A stretch of DNA of 64,000 nt from Lepidodermella squamata. Its lineage: Eukaryota > Gastrotricha. A program made the translations under genes and the position numbers. Positions 34,677 through 47,400 of the stretch are shown piece by piece (position 1 is the first letter of the stretch; each line of letters begins with the position of its first letter). The stretch spans positions 496,001 to 560,000 of the forward strand of contig JBLDXI010000028.1 of assembly GCA_047495785.1 (NCBI GenBank), given 5' to 3'. The notes under the pieces were generated by a model, which did not search any database, was not told where the DNA came from, and worked only from the letters and a program-made list of their open reading frames with translations.

Positions 34677-37600
34677 AGGCGGAGTAGCGCCTGCCTTGAG
34701 ATTAGCATCATCGTCTAGGCGCGCAACGGGCTCGAGTCGCGCCACGCTCCATTGAATCGCGCGCGCCCGTTTTGTCGAGTCAATTATAGGTGCTGCGACT
34801 GTGCAAGTAAAAGGTCACTAAAATTAACCCGCCACCAGCTAGAGTTGAATAAACCCCGCATTCAACAATTCAAAGTCTACCTAGTCTATGCGTTTAATGA
34901 TGTGTAATTAATTAGTGGTTGGTAAAAAGGACCAACTATACGCACAGCCCAAAAGCACGCGACTGTCCTAAAACTCACGTATAGGTATATAATTTTTATT
35001 GAAATTACCGCTTTCTCGTGAATCATAAAAAAAAATACCTGGATATAATTTAGGAAAAATATCATTTTTCATTTCCGTCAATGAAGCAAAAATCGTAACG
35101 CTTACGAAAGAACATCGCACGAGGTGTTAAAATAACCATATATTACCCTATTTGGGATTAGAGGGAGGATTTGGTCAGCAATATAAGCTTCGTCTGTAAT
35201 AAGAGCCGCTCACTAGATTTCTGGTCTTACTGTACACATAGCCATTTATTGCATTGAGATTCAACCGCCTTAACGAGCACTGAGGCGAGCCTCATCTATC
35301 GGCAATAAAGATGATGAGCCGAAGCGGCTGAATCTCGAAATAAACGGTATTTCTACTAACGCGTCGTCAGATTACTTTATCTGTCGTTAGCATTGTCAAA
35401 ATATAAGGCAGGTGTTTCGGGCCGGTCAACAAATTGCGAGGCGCGGTGCTAATAAATTAGGTACTAACTAAAAGGGTATCCTAATAATTCACCCATATGT
35501 TAGGTCAATTTACCGTCATTTGCGAGGTCATCGCACTTTTCGCACCTGGCGATGAGTAATTACATTGATATCTTAATTTATTGCAACAAATTTACATCAG
35601 GTATGTCAAAATGTTTCCCACGCGGTAAAATGCAAGCGGCTATCAGCTTACTTCAAGAAAATTCCTAAAAAGCGAAAAGGTTATTTCGTTCTAAACTTAA
35701 ACAGATTTTAAGAATAAATGACCTTAACTTTCGATTACTCAAATTTAAGGAACCGGGGAGCGAGTCTACTACAAAGGTCCTTTTCAGCTGTTCCACCAAG
35801 AGATTTTTCGTACCAAAGAGAATGCCAGCTTATTCTCAATCGAAAAGAGATTCCTAGATTTGTTGCTTTTTTAAGGAATTTATCTATTAGGACATGCGAA
35901 ATTCGCAGTTGAAATTCACTCAAGGATGTTTGAAAAATGGAATAATGGGAATTAACGGATGGGAGTAGGTGTCATTGAAATTTTCAATTTTTGAAATAAA
36001 ATGTCCCAAAAGTGTAAAAATCTAAAATGTTGAAAATTCCTAAACAAAAGAGAGTTATAAAAATCCATAGAATAATTTTCACACATTTTTACGCATGAGT
36101 AATTCTGGCTTTTCGAGAAGACGAAAAACACGGGTTACTCCCGTCTTTACCTGGAGTCACAGATTTAATGATAATAATAATAATAATTATCCATTCTAGG
36201 TCACGCTATAGTGACGCGCCTGGCTCGTGCGCAGTGAAGCGTAATACCTAAATAAATGGTATAAAATTGTACAACAATTTAGGCGGTTAGTTTTTTCGCA
36301 ACCGGTCAAACGAAAGAAAGTTATATGCGTGCGGTCGGCCACGGTCGCGCGGTGTAGAATAATAATTAACATAATTTATTATTATATAGCCGTTTGTGTC
36401 GCCCGTCGCACGGCCAGCACCTGCAATAGTCAGTCTGCTATTAAATAAAATGCGTACCATATACCTGAAATATAGGAACGTCATTTGCCGCCCTGAAAAT
36501 TGCGACGATTTATTTGCTAAAACAGGTGGCCGTCAAATTATATCCTGATGAGAATTGAGCCCATCCACAAGTTTTAATTGATTTTGTATTGCATTACATG
36601 ACCCTTGGTCTTGACTAGGAATGTTTACTCAAGGACACGGGCAAGTAATGGACGAAAGGTACTTGCAAAATGCACCTGTCGCTTTTGGTAGCTTGAAAAA
36701 ATTTCAATTCTTCAAAAAACCAACTTCGGAATTTTTCAACGATTTTCTCTGTTTAAAGAAGGAGAAAATCGGGATGTTACCAATATAATTCTGGAAAAAA
36801 TCGGGCCTTTATTGAACATAATTTCCTATGACACCCTGGATTACAAAAAACGGTTACATTTTTATATGTGATAGGATAATGAGATATGATATGAGATGGG
36901 CACTAGCTAATTTTTTGGCGAGTGTCATGCTATACTTCGTGTCACTCAGTTGCGCGCTGCTACTTATAAAAAAGTGCGTTATAGCGGCGCCTTGTTTTTA
37001 TTGCGCGTGCGCATTCCACTCGAAAAAAATTGCGCGCTTGTCATAATAAATCAGCTAGATTTATTTATTTATTTATTTATTACTTGTTATTTATCACTGT
37101 CGTTATAATTTAAGACAGTGACATCTGAGTTGGTGAATCCTGGTGAAACTATCATTATTTCTGAAAATAACAAGAAATGAAAAAAATTGGAAATTTTATA
37201 AAATTGTTTTTTTTTAGACAGAACCGAATGGTATCAGAAGTCAGAAGTACAATGTGTGAGAGATTGTTTTGTGTTCGAAAAAAATATCGGCAGTTATCAC
37301 TTTGCGGAGAGGATAATTGGCGGCGCGCCAATTTATTAGCCAGCAAATGAGGCGAGCGCGCGCTTCATCAGCAGGCGGGCTATTTATCACTTGAAATCCG
37401 ATAATAAACATGGCCATCAGCAAACAGCAGCAGGTCAGTTAAGTGGCCGCGGCTATACCTCCACTGGGAATAAAACAACAAGCCGCGTTTTACTCACCAC
37501 CACCAGCAGCATCTACAACGGGACACGACTCAAAACACCCTTGAAACTTGAGGACATGTTGTAATAAATTACAATAAAAAATTATTGTTTAATGGTTTAT

Positions 37601-38200
37601 TAATATTTTCATATAAGCAAACTACTTCGGTATTCGGTTATATTCAATGCTACCAGTTTTCTCAGCCTTGAAATACCATTGTTTAAGACGGCTTTGCTGA
37701 TGACGTTTTCAAAAAAAGTCGAAAATATTCCAGCTAGATTTTTTTATTCGAATAATTTCCATTTAGGCAGACACAGAGCACACATAGCGAAATGGGAGCT
37801 GAAAGAAATGACCAGAAATTTCTTCGACTATAGCGATCATGTCTTGAAATAGTCAATAACGTGGGACCCCAGAAACGATCTCGGTCTTGAAGCCGAAGAT
37901 ATGCGAATTAGTACCGGGTGCAAGTCTAACGACTGACGATTTACGTCGTAGTCCGGAAAGCTTAGGAACCATTTTACGAAACCGGTTCGTTGTAAGGTGA
38001 TTCGTTCTAAAAATGGGAAAGAAGAAAATAATAATGCAAAATTTCGATAATCGGTATATAAAGCGAAAATTGGGTTTCATTAGAGCCAGTTTGCAGTGAA
38101 AAAGTTTACACATGTAGCCTTGGCATTACATTAAATCATCTCTTTCCGATCTTTTATACATCTTACAATATGGATTTCCGCTCGACACTTGTTTTAGCTC
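34677..38200. other. intergenic
   Basis: No gene is supported. Simple repeats include TAA at about 36170-36186 and TTTA at about 37056-37080. Some CpG-rich patches (34715-34770 and 37320-37380) recall the large receptor intron. A minus frame at 38113-37853 has no known motif. Confidence 0.5.
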
Positions 38201-38363
38201 TTTCGGTTTACGTTGAAAAATGCCAAAAAGGACAAGGCGCATGATTGCGAGGTATTTGCCGTCGCATACCTGTGCGAAATCCTACTTAATGGCAATCCTT
38301 CAATTTTTCGAATGCGGCAACACTTGATCGTCTTTCGGAGACAACTTGACAACTTCAGAACTT
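38201..38363 (+). mobile_element. decayed ULP1-type protease fragment
   Basis: One open frame reads ...HDCEVFAVAYLCEILLNGNP...FRMRQHL.... This recalls the C-terminal block of ULP1-like cysteine proteases carried by several animal transposons, where DCG(V/L)FA holds the catalytic cysteine and MRxHL closes the domain. Here the Gly after Cys is Glu and only about 50 codons survive. It is best read as a transposon remnant; the family is an inference. Confidence 0.45.
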
Positions 38364-39559
38364 GAATATCGACAAAGCTGAACATATTCATGTACGAATA
38401 GCAGAAATTTGAACCATGAAAATTCGAATGAAAATTGACACCCGATTTCGCTCCTGCACGATGGGTTTTGCTAGAATTGTATTGCTAGAATTTCCAAGCT
38501 AGAAATTCTGATTTTCATCAAAGAAATCGGATTTTTTCCCGAAGAAATAGCTGGTACTGGCCCTCAATAAGCATTGCTTTTATTCAAGATAGGCAATTGC
38601 CGAGACGCTGCAGAGTCAGAAAACACAGCCGGAAGCCAGGGAGATCGTTATCATTGCACCTGCTGGGGCTGTGACGGCAGATGCGGTTGTATGAAGCGCC
38701 GTCACGGCTGTGATGCTGACTACAAATTTCAAAAGCCTTGTCTGCAATACTGACTCGAAAAACGAAACGAAACTCACTAATGACTCACTACTGCCCCACT
38801 ATAATTTTTCATGATATTATTTGCTCAACAAGTTTTGGAAACTTGAAATTAGAAGTTTTCTTAATAATTTTGATACTGATGTTAGTGCTCTTGAATGTGT
38901 TCTTGTTCCAACTTGCCAATCACGGTGCCAATTAATTACTAATGATTATTTTATATCATTGAAATTTTTCGAAGAATGAGATTTCTCGTAACTTGCTGCG
39001 TCAATCATATGAAATAAAAATTCGAATGGTGGCACGATATTGTTTTCATTAACATTGCGTTGCGTTGCGTAGTAAGTTGTATCGATCGACGGTGACCGCT
39101 GTCGGATTTGTTTGAGGCGATGCGTTACTTGGTTTCTCTGCGGAGAATGCTCCAATTGAATGCAGGCTGCATGTGTCAAATTACAAAAGTTCAAAGGTTG
39201 CCCGCCGAACTTTATCGGCTCGAGCCGCTCGGCGTATTTATTGTGATTATTCCACGAAAAAACGCTTTTGCCACGATATACTTCAGAAAAACTGTTGAGG
39301 CTTGGGGAAACTGCTTATATCGTGAATGCGAAGTCGACCGGGCCATTGAAAGGCTAGCTGAGCTTTGCGGTTGAATAGATTGCAGGTTGGAAAATCGCGA
39401 TAATTGCGCCCGTTCTTACAAGGAAGGAAAAGCCGCTTGGCTGAATCACAACGCCCGATCTCTCTGCTACCAGCCTTCAGTAAATTATCGGAGCTGCTCG
39501 TCACGCTGTTGCTGCTGGATTACCTCGACCAAAATCGTCTGCTAACTTACTAGCGACGC

Positions 39560-39650
39560 AACCACGGCAAGCTGATCGCCGTATTTCTCGACTTCCGTGC
39601 CGCTTTTGAAACGGTATGGCACGCCGCCTTATTGCAGATTGAAGCTACAA
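39560..39650 (+). mobile_element. decayed non-LTR retrotransposon (reverse transcriptase fragment)
   Basis: The frame at about 39568-39640 reads GKLIAVFLDFRAAFETVWH, the hallmark reverse-transcriptase block of LINE-type elements (consensus FLDFxxAFDxVxH). A stop lies just upstream and the frame leaves the family just downstream, so this is a broken fossil. Confidence 0.6.
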
Positions 39651-39994
39651 ACCTGATGGTTGCCGAAGTTTTATTTCCCCCGAAGACTTGCAATGAGGCC
39701 GCATGTGATGCACGATACGCTTCACATTACTTTTGCAATAAAAAAAGGTTAGCGAAAGACCTGTTGGACAGAGCGCTGAGAAGTTCGGGACCTGCATTAC
39801 TGAGCCATTCAGTTCCCAGAAACTTGCTTTTAAGCTCCTGGCAGAAACCATCGTGAAAAGTCGAAAAGAAACTGATGTCGAAAAAATCGAAACTCGATTA
39901 TCAGTGAGCAATTTCTCGAGAAACTACCTACTACGGCGATTCAACATGGAACTGTGCAGGAGCATTGGCACCCGATTTCGCACCCGAGACGTGC

Positions 39995-40313
39995 ATGATA
40001 GACTTTGAGCAATCCGCTCGAAGAGCCTTTGCAGAAAATTGGGTTGGCTTCATTCCATTAAAGTCTAACATGTATTTTGGGACTGATAAAGTGTACTGAT
40101 CTTCATTTTTTGTATGCAGTGATATTACTAACATAGCTCAATCTTTCGTTCGCCAGATTAAAAAGATGCAACTGATGGTTGTCTGCAATGAGCACGAATC
40201 CCCCGCTGTCAAAGTGGCTATCAACAAAGAATTCGCCGCATCAGCATTAGACAGACGATCGACTATCCGTGCTATGACTATGCAATATACCCGTTCAGAT
40301 CGATCAAACCAGT
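39995..40313 (+). mobile_element. decayed MULE-like transposase fragment
   Basis: Two neighbouring frames read MIDFEQSARRAF and, after a stop and small gap, AQSFVRQIKKMQL. They resemble the MULE transposase order DFExAxxxAF...CxFHxxQSxxRKxQxxGL. The middle is lost and the frame is broken. A phrase upstream (CACCCGATTTCGC at 39970) also occurs near 38440, hinting at more fragments of the same element. Confidence 0.4.
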
Positions 40314-41401
40314 GATCAGGGCGATATTTTTGCAATCGATATTAACAATCTCCAATCAATCATCTCTACCCGACTTTTGAAAGACCTTTGCCTCTTCACC
40401 TCGCAATTTTTATATTCCTATTATAGGACGCCACTCAATTCAGGTGATTTTTTCTGGTGTTGCACTCGCTTGCTTCCGTGAGTCAGATTTTCGATAAATT
40501 CGACATATCGTCGCATTCCACTGTGTCGCCTGGCTTATCATCCTTATCATTTTTTTATCATCCTACAAATCTAGCGTCGAGGCTACACACGCGTTATAAA
40601 AACACGCGAATTTGACCATTTCAGCCACCCAATAGTCAAACGAACGGCCCAATCGCCTGACATTATTACTTACATTTTAAACCTGCCGCAACCACTCAAT
40701 CGATCAGGATGTTCGAAGGCGCCGACACTTGCGTCATTCAACACCACAATGAAGGCAGCCGAATTGCACCCCTTTGACCATATCAACGCTCCGCATCATT
40801 TTGGGGTCGATATTCAGTCGCTAGCCGAAACTGAAATTCGCATTAAAATCCGCTTAGAAAATAAAAGAAATAAATAAGAAGTCGTTGTTATTAAAATTTC
40901 ATCAATAGCTCAATTTTTTATTTGTCTTAAATAGCACATCAGGCTTTCTTTCTTCACAAAATTTCGTTTAAATTTGCAATTTTTTCTGTACACAATAATA
41001 ATTATAATATTTTAGTTTCTCAACATGCCCCGGTTAATAAGGTAAACGGAAATGATAATGGTTCGAATGCGTCCGAGTCGGAGTATCAAAAACAACACAA
41101 GCAGCGCGAAATGAAAATTCGCAAAAAAAAATCGTGGAACGAGAGCAGAAAAAGCGGGAACGAAAATTAAATGGAAATATTATTCAATTTTACTGACGTT
41201 ACAATTCATCATCACCAAGCAACACCTCATTTCTCCAATCAATTTGACCAAATTTGAAAAGCAAAACGTTAACACCAAGAAATAGAAAAAACAGACGTGT
41301 GTTAAAAACCGCTCCGACTAGTGTCAATTGTTTCAAAGTCGTAAATTTCTGTTGCACAAAAACGGTTTTGAGCGGGTACGAATAGGAAGACAGCAATGCT
41401 T
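40314..41401. other. intergenic with possible short coding remnants
   Basis: A 42-codon ATG frame at 40749-40877 (His-rich start, Lys/Arg-rich end) and a Lys/Glu/Arg-rich stretch at about 41021-41165 following a TTTTAG look coding-like. The second is crossed by a nine-A run where the better frame changes. Neither can be tied to a gene; they may be pseudogene or transposon pieces. Confidence 0.35.
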
Positions 41402-44400
41402 TCAAGCCAGAGAATTGGTATCCGATTTGATCGAATCGTTCAGGCGTAACGAAGCCCCGCCGTTCTGAGCGGCCGATTTCGACGGGACGAGCGCGAAAGA
41501 CGGCCGTTGTTCGAAATCGGCGTAAACATCGGCGTGCACGTGAGCCCGGCGGCAGAAAATCGCGGCGTCCGACGGCGGCCGGTCCCACGGCCGAATTTCG
41601 AGCGATAGCGGCTGTTTGCCTTGAGCGCGTAACGCAGCGTTATTCGCGGCTACGGTCGCTTTTATTTGACTGTAGATATTGAAATACGTGCGATCGAAGG
41701 CCTCTGAAAAATTCACAAAAAAATCATAAATTTTTGAAAAATATTCGGTATTCAATTAACAAAATTCGTAAGAAATTTGAAATTTCCCGAAAATATATAT
41801 CATTTTTCAAGAAATTTAAAATTTTAATATTAAAAAAATTCGAACATTCAATTAGAAAATTGAAATTTTTAGCTCACTTATGTCGATGTTGTATCGGCCG
41901 AGGGCGATCATGCACAGGTTGAGGAGTAGCCGGTACATGGACAAGTTTTTGACGAACACCTCGCTCGGCAACGCGCGCCGCCGAATCAGCAGTATCAACT
42001 TGATGGCCAGCAGCAGGTCCGAGCGCCGGATCGACGTCAAGAGTTTGGTCATGAGGCGGCGCGAGAAAGGCCGGAAATCGACGAGCGCGTTCGCTTGCGG
42101 GTAGTCACGCCCGAAAACTACCGCCCAGTGCCAGTAGTATGGCCGACCGGTAACGCTAAAATCGAGAGAAAAATATTAAATTGTGAAACTAACAGGCCTT
42201 CTTATGATAAAATAGGATTCTTACACCGGAAGATGTAACAAAGTTTTAGCGAATACGGGCTCTCAAGTTGAAAATATTTCAAATTTTGAGTGGAAAATCA
42301 ATTAAATCGATAGGTAATTTAAGCGTAGATATATTTTCGCATTTTGGTCCAGATCCCGTTTCGCTTATAACTCCTAAAAAATCGAAAAAAATTCAATTTT
42401 TATAATTAGCTGATTGTTTTGAAAAAATTTCAGGTCACTAGCTTGTCTTAGGAAAATCTCATAATCCCAAAAAATCCAACAGCCAAGTGTTCGGTAATTT
42501 TCGGCATATTCCGCCGATTTTTTCAGATTTTACTTTATTTTTCCGTTATTTTCCTTCATTTCTTTTCTCTCATTTGGAAACCTCCCAAATAATTTTTCCA
42601 TGTCTTCTTCCATTTTACCAAAATTTTCAAAATTCGGTTCCGCAATTGAGACCCAGACCTGATCGATTTTTACTGCAAACATTCTTTCGCCATTATTGGG
42701 GAGTTTGAGTGACAATCGGAGTAATGAATTTTCAAAGCAGTAACAAAATACCTGTATAGCATGAGGTTGTCCCACACGACCTGCACATTGACAAGACCAG
42801 CGGCCTCACGCAACTCGCCAACCGACGGCTTTCGCCCGCCCGTCTCACCATTCAACAACCGGCTGAACATGATCAGCGCCGGCAAATGCGAATGAAACTG
42901 CTGCCGCGCGTTGACAAACAACAAATTCCAATACAACGTGTCGTGGTTATCCACAAAACTGCCATCGGCAAACAGCGAAACGGAGGTGTTATTCCGCTCA
43001 GTCGCCTGCTCAATCTCCTTCCGCAGCGCGAGTGGGCTCAGAAAAATGCAGGAAATCGGGCCGATCAGATTCGCGCATTTCCGCTCCTTCGCAGTTTCGA
43101 CGTTGGAAAGACAGTCGAAATCGCCGGTTTCATACCGACCCAGCTCGGACGCCGACCATTTCGTCAACATCTCGCTGTTAGACCGGCGCAGCGGGCGGTA
43201 ACTCGGTTCGAGCGGCACCTCAGTCCCGCGGAAATCTTTCACGTAAATCTCGAGTTTCGGGATGAAACGGAAGCCACACATCGGGCAAACGGCGTTGAAC
43301 ACGGAGTCTGACGCCGACCACATGGCCATGATGTCCTCTTCGAACAGAATCTGGCCGCAGCGGACTGATGGGCATTTGTTAGCGGCGCATAGCGAGATTT
43401 GAACGGTGCAGTCGTCCTTACTCGGCGGCAGAGGCCAGAAATCGAGTTCGTCCAGCGGGGTTTCGCCGTAGTTGGCCGCCTGGTCTGACTCGTGGCCGAT
43501 CGACCCGGCGTAGTCCGGGTTCAGCGCCGGCTCGTCGAGTTGGCTGCCGATGACGAGGTTGCTTGGAGTTTTGTTTGCGTTGTTTTTCGATGTTGACGAT
43601 GAGATTGAGTTCTGGTGGAAATTCTGCAGGTTCAGCGTGGTTCGGTTGTACGAGTCGTTCGTCGCACTGTCACTTGTCACCTGAAATTCACAAAATAAAA
43701 TGAATTATAAACTCAATAAAAATGATCATAAAAATAATGGTGATGATCCAAAAATGATGACGAAAAATGATGCTACGTCTAGATCGGAATTGGCTGATGT
43801 CGAAACTTGATATAACTATAACTTAAAACGAATTCTTCTCAATTTTCTTGGAATTGAATGTAATGGCACATGGAATGTGACTGTTTGAAAGGTCCTATTT
43901 TTCTACTGATTTCAGATATTTCCATCTTCACCTATAGTCGAGAAATTTCTGTTCCTTTATCGATGGATAGCTCAGTTAAATTTCAAGATTTTCATGTCAT
44001 TTTCTGTTGTAAGTGACAAGATTCAGCGGCTATGGTGAACATTATTGGTCGCTTTTGAATACAATCGCCTTTTTTGCACGAATCTACCCCAAAATGCAAC
44101 AACAACAGCAGCATGAATAACAACTTCGCGAAGAGCAAAGACAGCCAGTAAACCAGACTTGACGTGACTTGACTTTAGCCGTTTTTCAAGGTTGTGACTT
44201 GACTAGTGACTCGAGGCCCAAACATCTGTGACTTGTTCTAGTTACGACCAAGTCACGAGAAACAAAAAATACGACAAATTTTGCTTCTTTCACAAATTTC
44301 ATGTTCAATTCGTTTAAAAATGGCTTCTAAACGTAAACTTCCAGAACACCCTCAGGCAGCACTTGATGTAACCCCGAAGAGGTCCAAAGCAATCAGCATT

Positions 44401-47400
44401 AATGATGCGTATATTTAGTACATCAGGGAAATTTGATCGGCAGGCGCCTTTCAAAAATGAGCAGACCATACGACGCTGCTAAATCGTAATTTTAAATATT
44501 CGATAAATTATTCGCCGTTTCCCTGAACTAAATTTTACCACGGAACCAATGAGGATGAAAATGAGGATACCAATAAAGAATCGCAATTTTAATCAATTGC
44601 GTTTTTCTGTTTTTTTATATTATGACTTGACAGACCTGAAAATAAATCAAGACTGAAACTTGTCAACAGCAGCAAACTCCCGAGAATTTCGGGCCAGCCG
44701 GGTGAAATGCCACTGAGTTTTCACGGGCTTCTCCAGAAAATTTTAAATCTAGCCCGTAAAATCGCGATGGAATATTTATTAGGTTTAACTTTAGAAAATT
44801 AGCCCCGAAACTTCGCAAACTCGAAAAAATAGAACTGGCAATCTTTCACGGCCGAGCCAAAAATACCAAATGTTTACGCAATTTATCGGATAATCGTCAA
44901 CCGAATGCTAAGGATCTCCAATAACTTTGTGATCAGCTACTGATGTAAAGTCCAAACCTGGACATTTTCCAACTTCAAATATTAGCTTACCTGTGATCCA
45001 ACGGAAGCGACATCCGGCTGCTGCGGTGTCGATTGCACCTGGTCGCCCGACCGCAGAGATGAAACTGAATGCTGCCGGTAGACAATAGGCGCGGGCAACG
45101 CCATAGCAGCCAGCGTCGAAAACACCTGCGACGACTCGGTGTGAAGATCGATAAGCGAATCGTCCGGAACTTGCGTAGTCGCCGCCGCAATTTGCGCCAC
45201 GGCCGAGCTCAACTTCGACCGCATCTGACTGAACCCGCTCGTCAGCTGCTTCGACGCGGATGAGAACAAAAATTGCGGGGTCGATCGCGATTCTTTCATC
45301 GCAGACCCGCCTAGCAAATCCCGTTGAGGCGACTCGGCCATTGTTTTATTCAAAATCTTCTTGAATAACCCGCCACCGGATGAGGTTGAAGTCGAGGTTG
45401 TATCCAACTGCCGTGGAGCCTGGTCAAATTCGGAATTATCCGACCCGGGTGAAGTAATATTGATCGGAGGCGGCGATTTCATGGTATTACCATTTGGCGG
45501 TTTCGGAATTTCCGCAATTTGCGACTCGTAATCCGAGACTATCAGCGACGACTGCGACTCAACCAGCCGACGACCGGCCTGGCCGACCGGACCCGCGGCG
45601 GCTTTTGAGATGAAATCAAACATTTTCCCCATTTTCTCTCGTAAATACGGCGAGGTGTAATTCGTAGCCGACGGCTCGACATTCAACGAATTCTGCGATG
45701 AATCAACGTTGTTTTGATTTTCAAGCCGTTGCGGCGCCATGAGCGGGGTTTCCGGGAACTTCCCGAACCCAGCCGGGCCGTTTTTGACCCGAGGCGAGTA
45801 GATCAGCGCACTCGCGTCATCCCGCGGCGGTTCTTTCAGCGCCAGCGTGGTCGGCGGCTGAATTTGCTGGTCATTCGCGCTCGACTGCGACCCGGAGACC
45901 AGCGACTGGTGCGATTTCGTCTTAAACCTCACCCCAGCGGCTTTGAACTGCGAAATCGCGCTTACGACGTCTCGCAGCAACCGCCACAACCGGGCTGGCC
46001 GGGATTGGCTCTCAGTTTGCCACGAAGTTTGGTACAAAACTTTATTGCACAGAGCTAAAGTCGCGGCATTTGGTTCGAAATTCAGCTTTCGAATTCTCAT
46101 CAGCAACTGAACTGCAACGGCTGGGTGCCGGTATAGATCAGCCATTGCGAAAATCACTCGATACGGGGTTTGGTCCGAGCCTAAAGCGTCGCTGTACCTC
46201 GCCCAGGCCCTCGCCTGCGTCACTGCATACGACAGCAATTTCCGCCTCGAATGAACCAGGCGGCAGAAGGCGGGTAAAACGCAGAACCAAACTGCGAATG
46301 CGTGGGCCTCGATGATTTTCGCCCATTCGTACGGAATCGACGACCGCTGTTGCACTAACGCGTTCGACGACTTCACCTCCTGCCGGGTTCGCTTGATTAT
46401 CGCCCAGTCAAACGCCTGCCTGTTCCACCTAACAGCCGGTTCGTCGATTTTAGACCCGTTTGTCAGCATTGAATCACTCGATAAATGTTGCGCCACTGCG
46501 ACTGGCTGTGGTCTTTGGTGGAATAAATCGTGATTTAACATCGGAAAATTTGTGTAGGAGTAAGCCACGCCCTCCTCTAGGCCCTGGCATGACGGGGGCG
46601 GCACAACCACTGTTCTTTCGTTATCGCAATCGCGTGATGTTTCAATCAGCCGATAACGATTTGTGTTGTTATTCGACATGATTTCGTCGACTTTCCGGCA
46701 GCAATCCGTGAAAAAATCGAAAACCTGCGGCTTCGAGCTGAACGTCAACTCCTCGACAAATTTCGCAAAATTCTGCAGCCCGCCCAAGTTGAGCAGCTCG
46801 AAAAATTTCGCCAGCGATTTATCGCGGGTTCGCACGAAATCTTTGATGCGGAACAACGAATCGACGTCGAGATTCGTCTTCGTTTTCACGTTAGTCGGCA
46901 CGATAAGGAACGCGTGGTAGCCGCGGAGAATTGTGGCCATGAAAAATAGGAACGCCTCGCGGCATTCGAGCTCCAGCGCGGTCTCACGCTGCTTTCGCAT
47001 CTCCTGTTTTTCGTGTGAAATATCGTTGTTCACATCGACTAGTTCCGAGAATAAACTACTCGTGCGTTGCAGCGTTTTATACACCTTTTCAAGGCGACTT
47101 TGCAACTGCTGCGCCGGCTTTTTCGGCAGCAATTTCCAATTTAAATGCTTTTTATCCTCCGGCAGCAAGATATTTCCCGTGTCTAAATCGATGCAAATAA
47201 CCTCGGGCGGGGGTTCGTATAGCTCGAAGTAGCTGGTATCGACTCCGATGATGAAGCCCATCGGGCACTGGACGATTTCACTCAGGGCTAACGGGCAGAA
47301 CGGGATGAATGGAAACGACCAGATGAAGGGAAATATCATAGTTTTGATGGCTTCGCAAGCCAGAGTTAATACCGAGGGTCGAACGCTGTGCACGAGCATC

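Noticed and set aside
41060-41085. tRNA B-box-like GGTTCGAATGC
   Set aside because: No A box or cloverleaf arms surround it.
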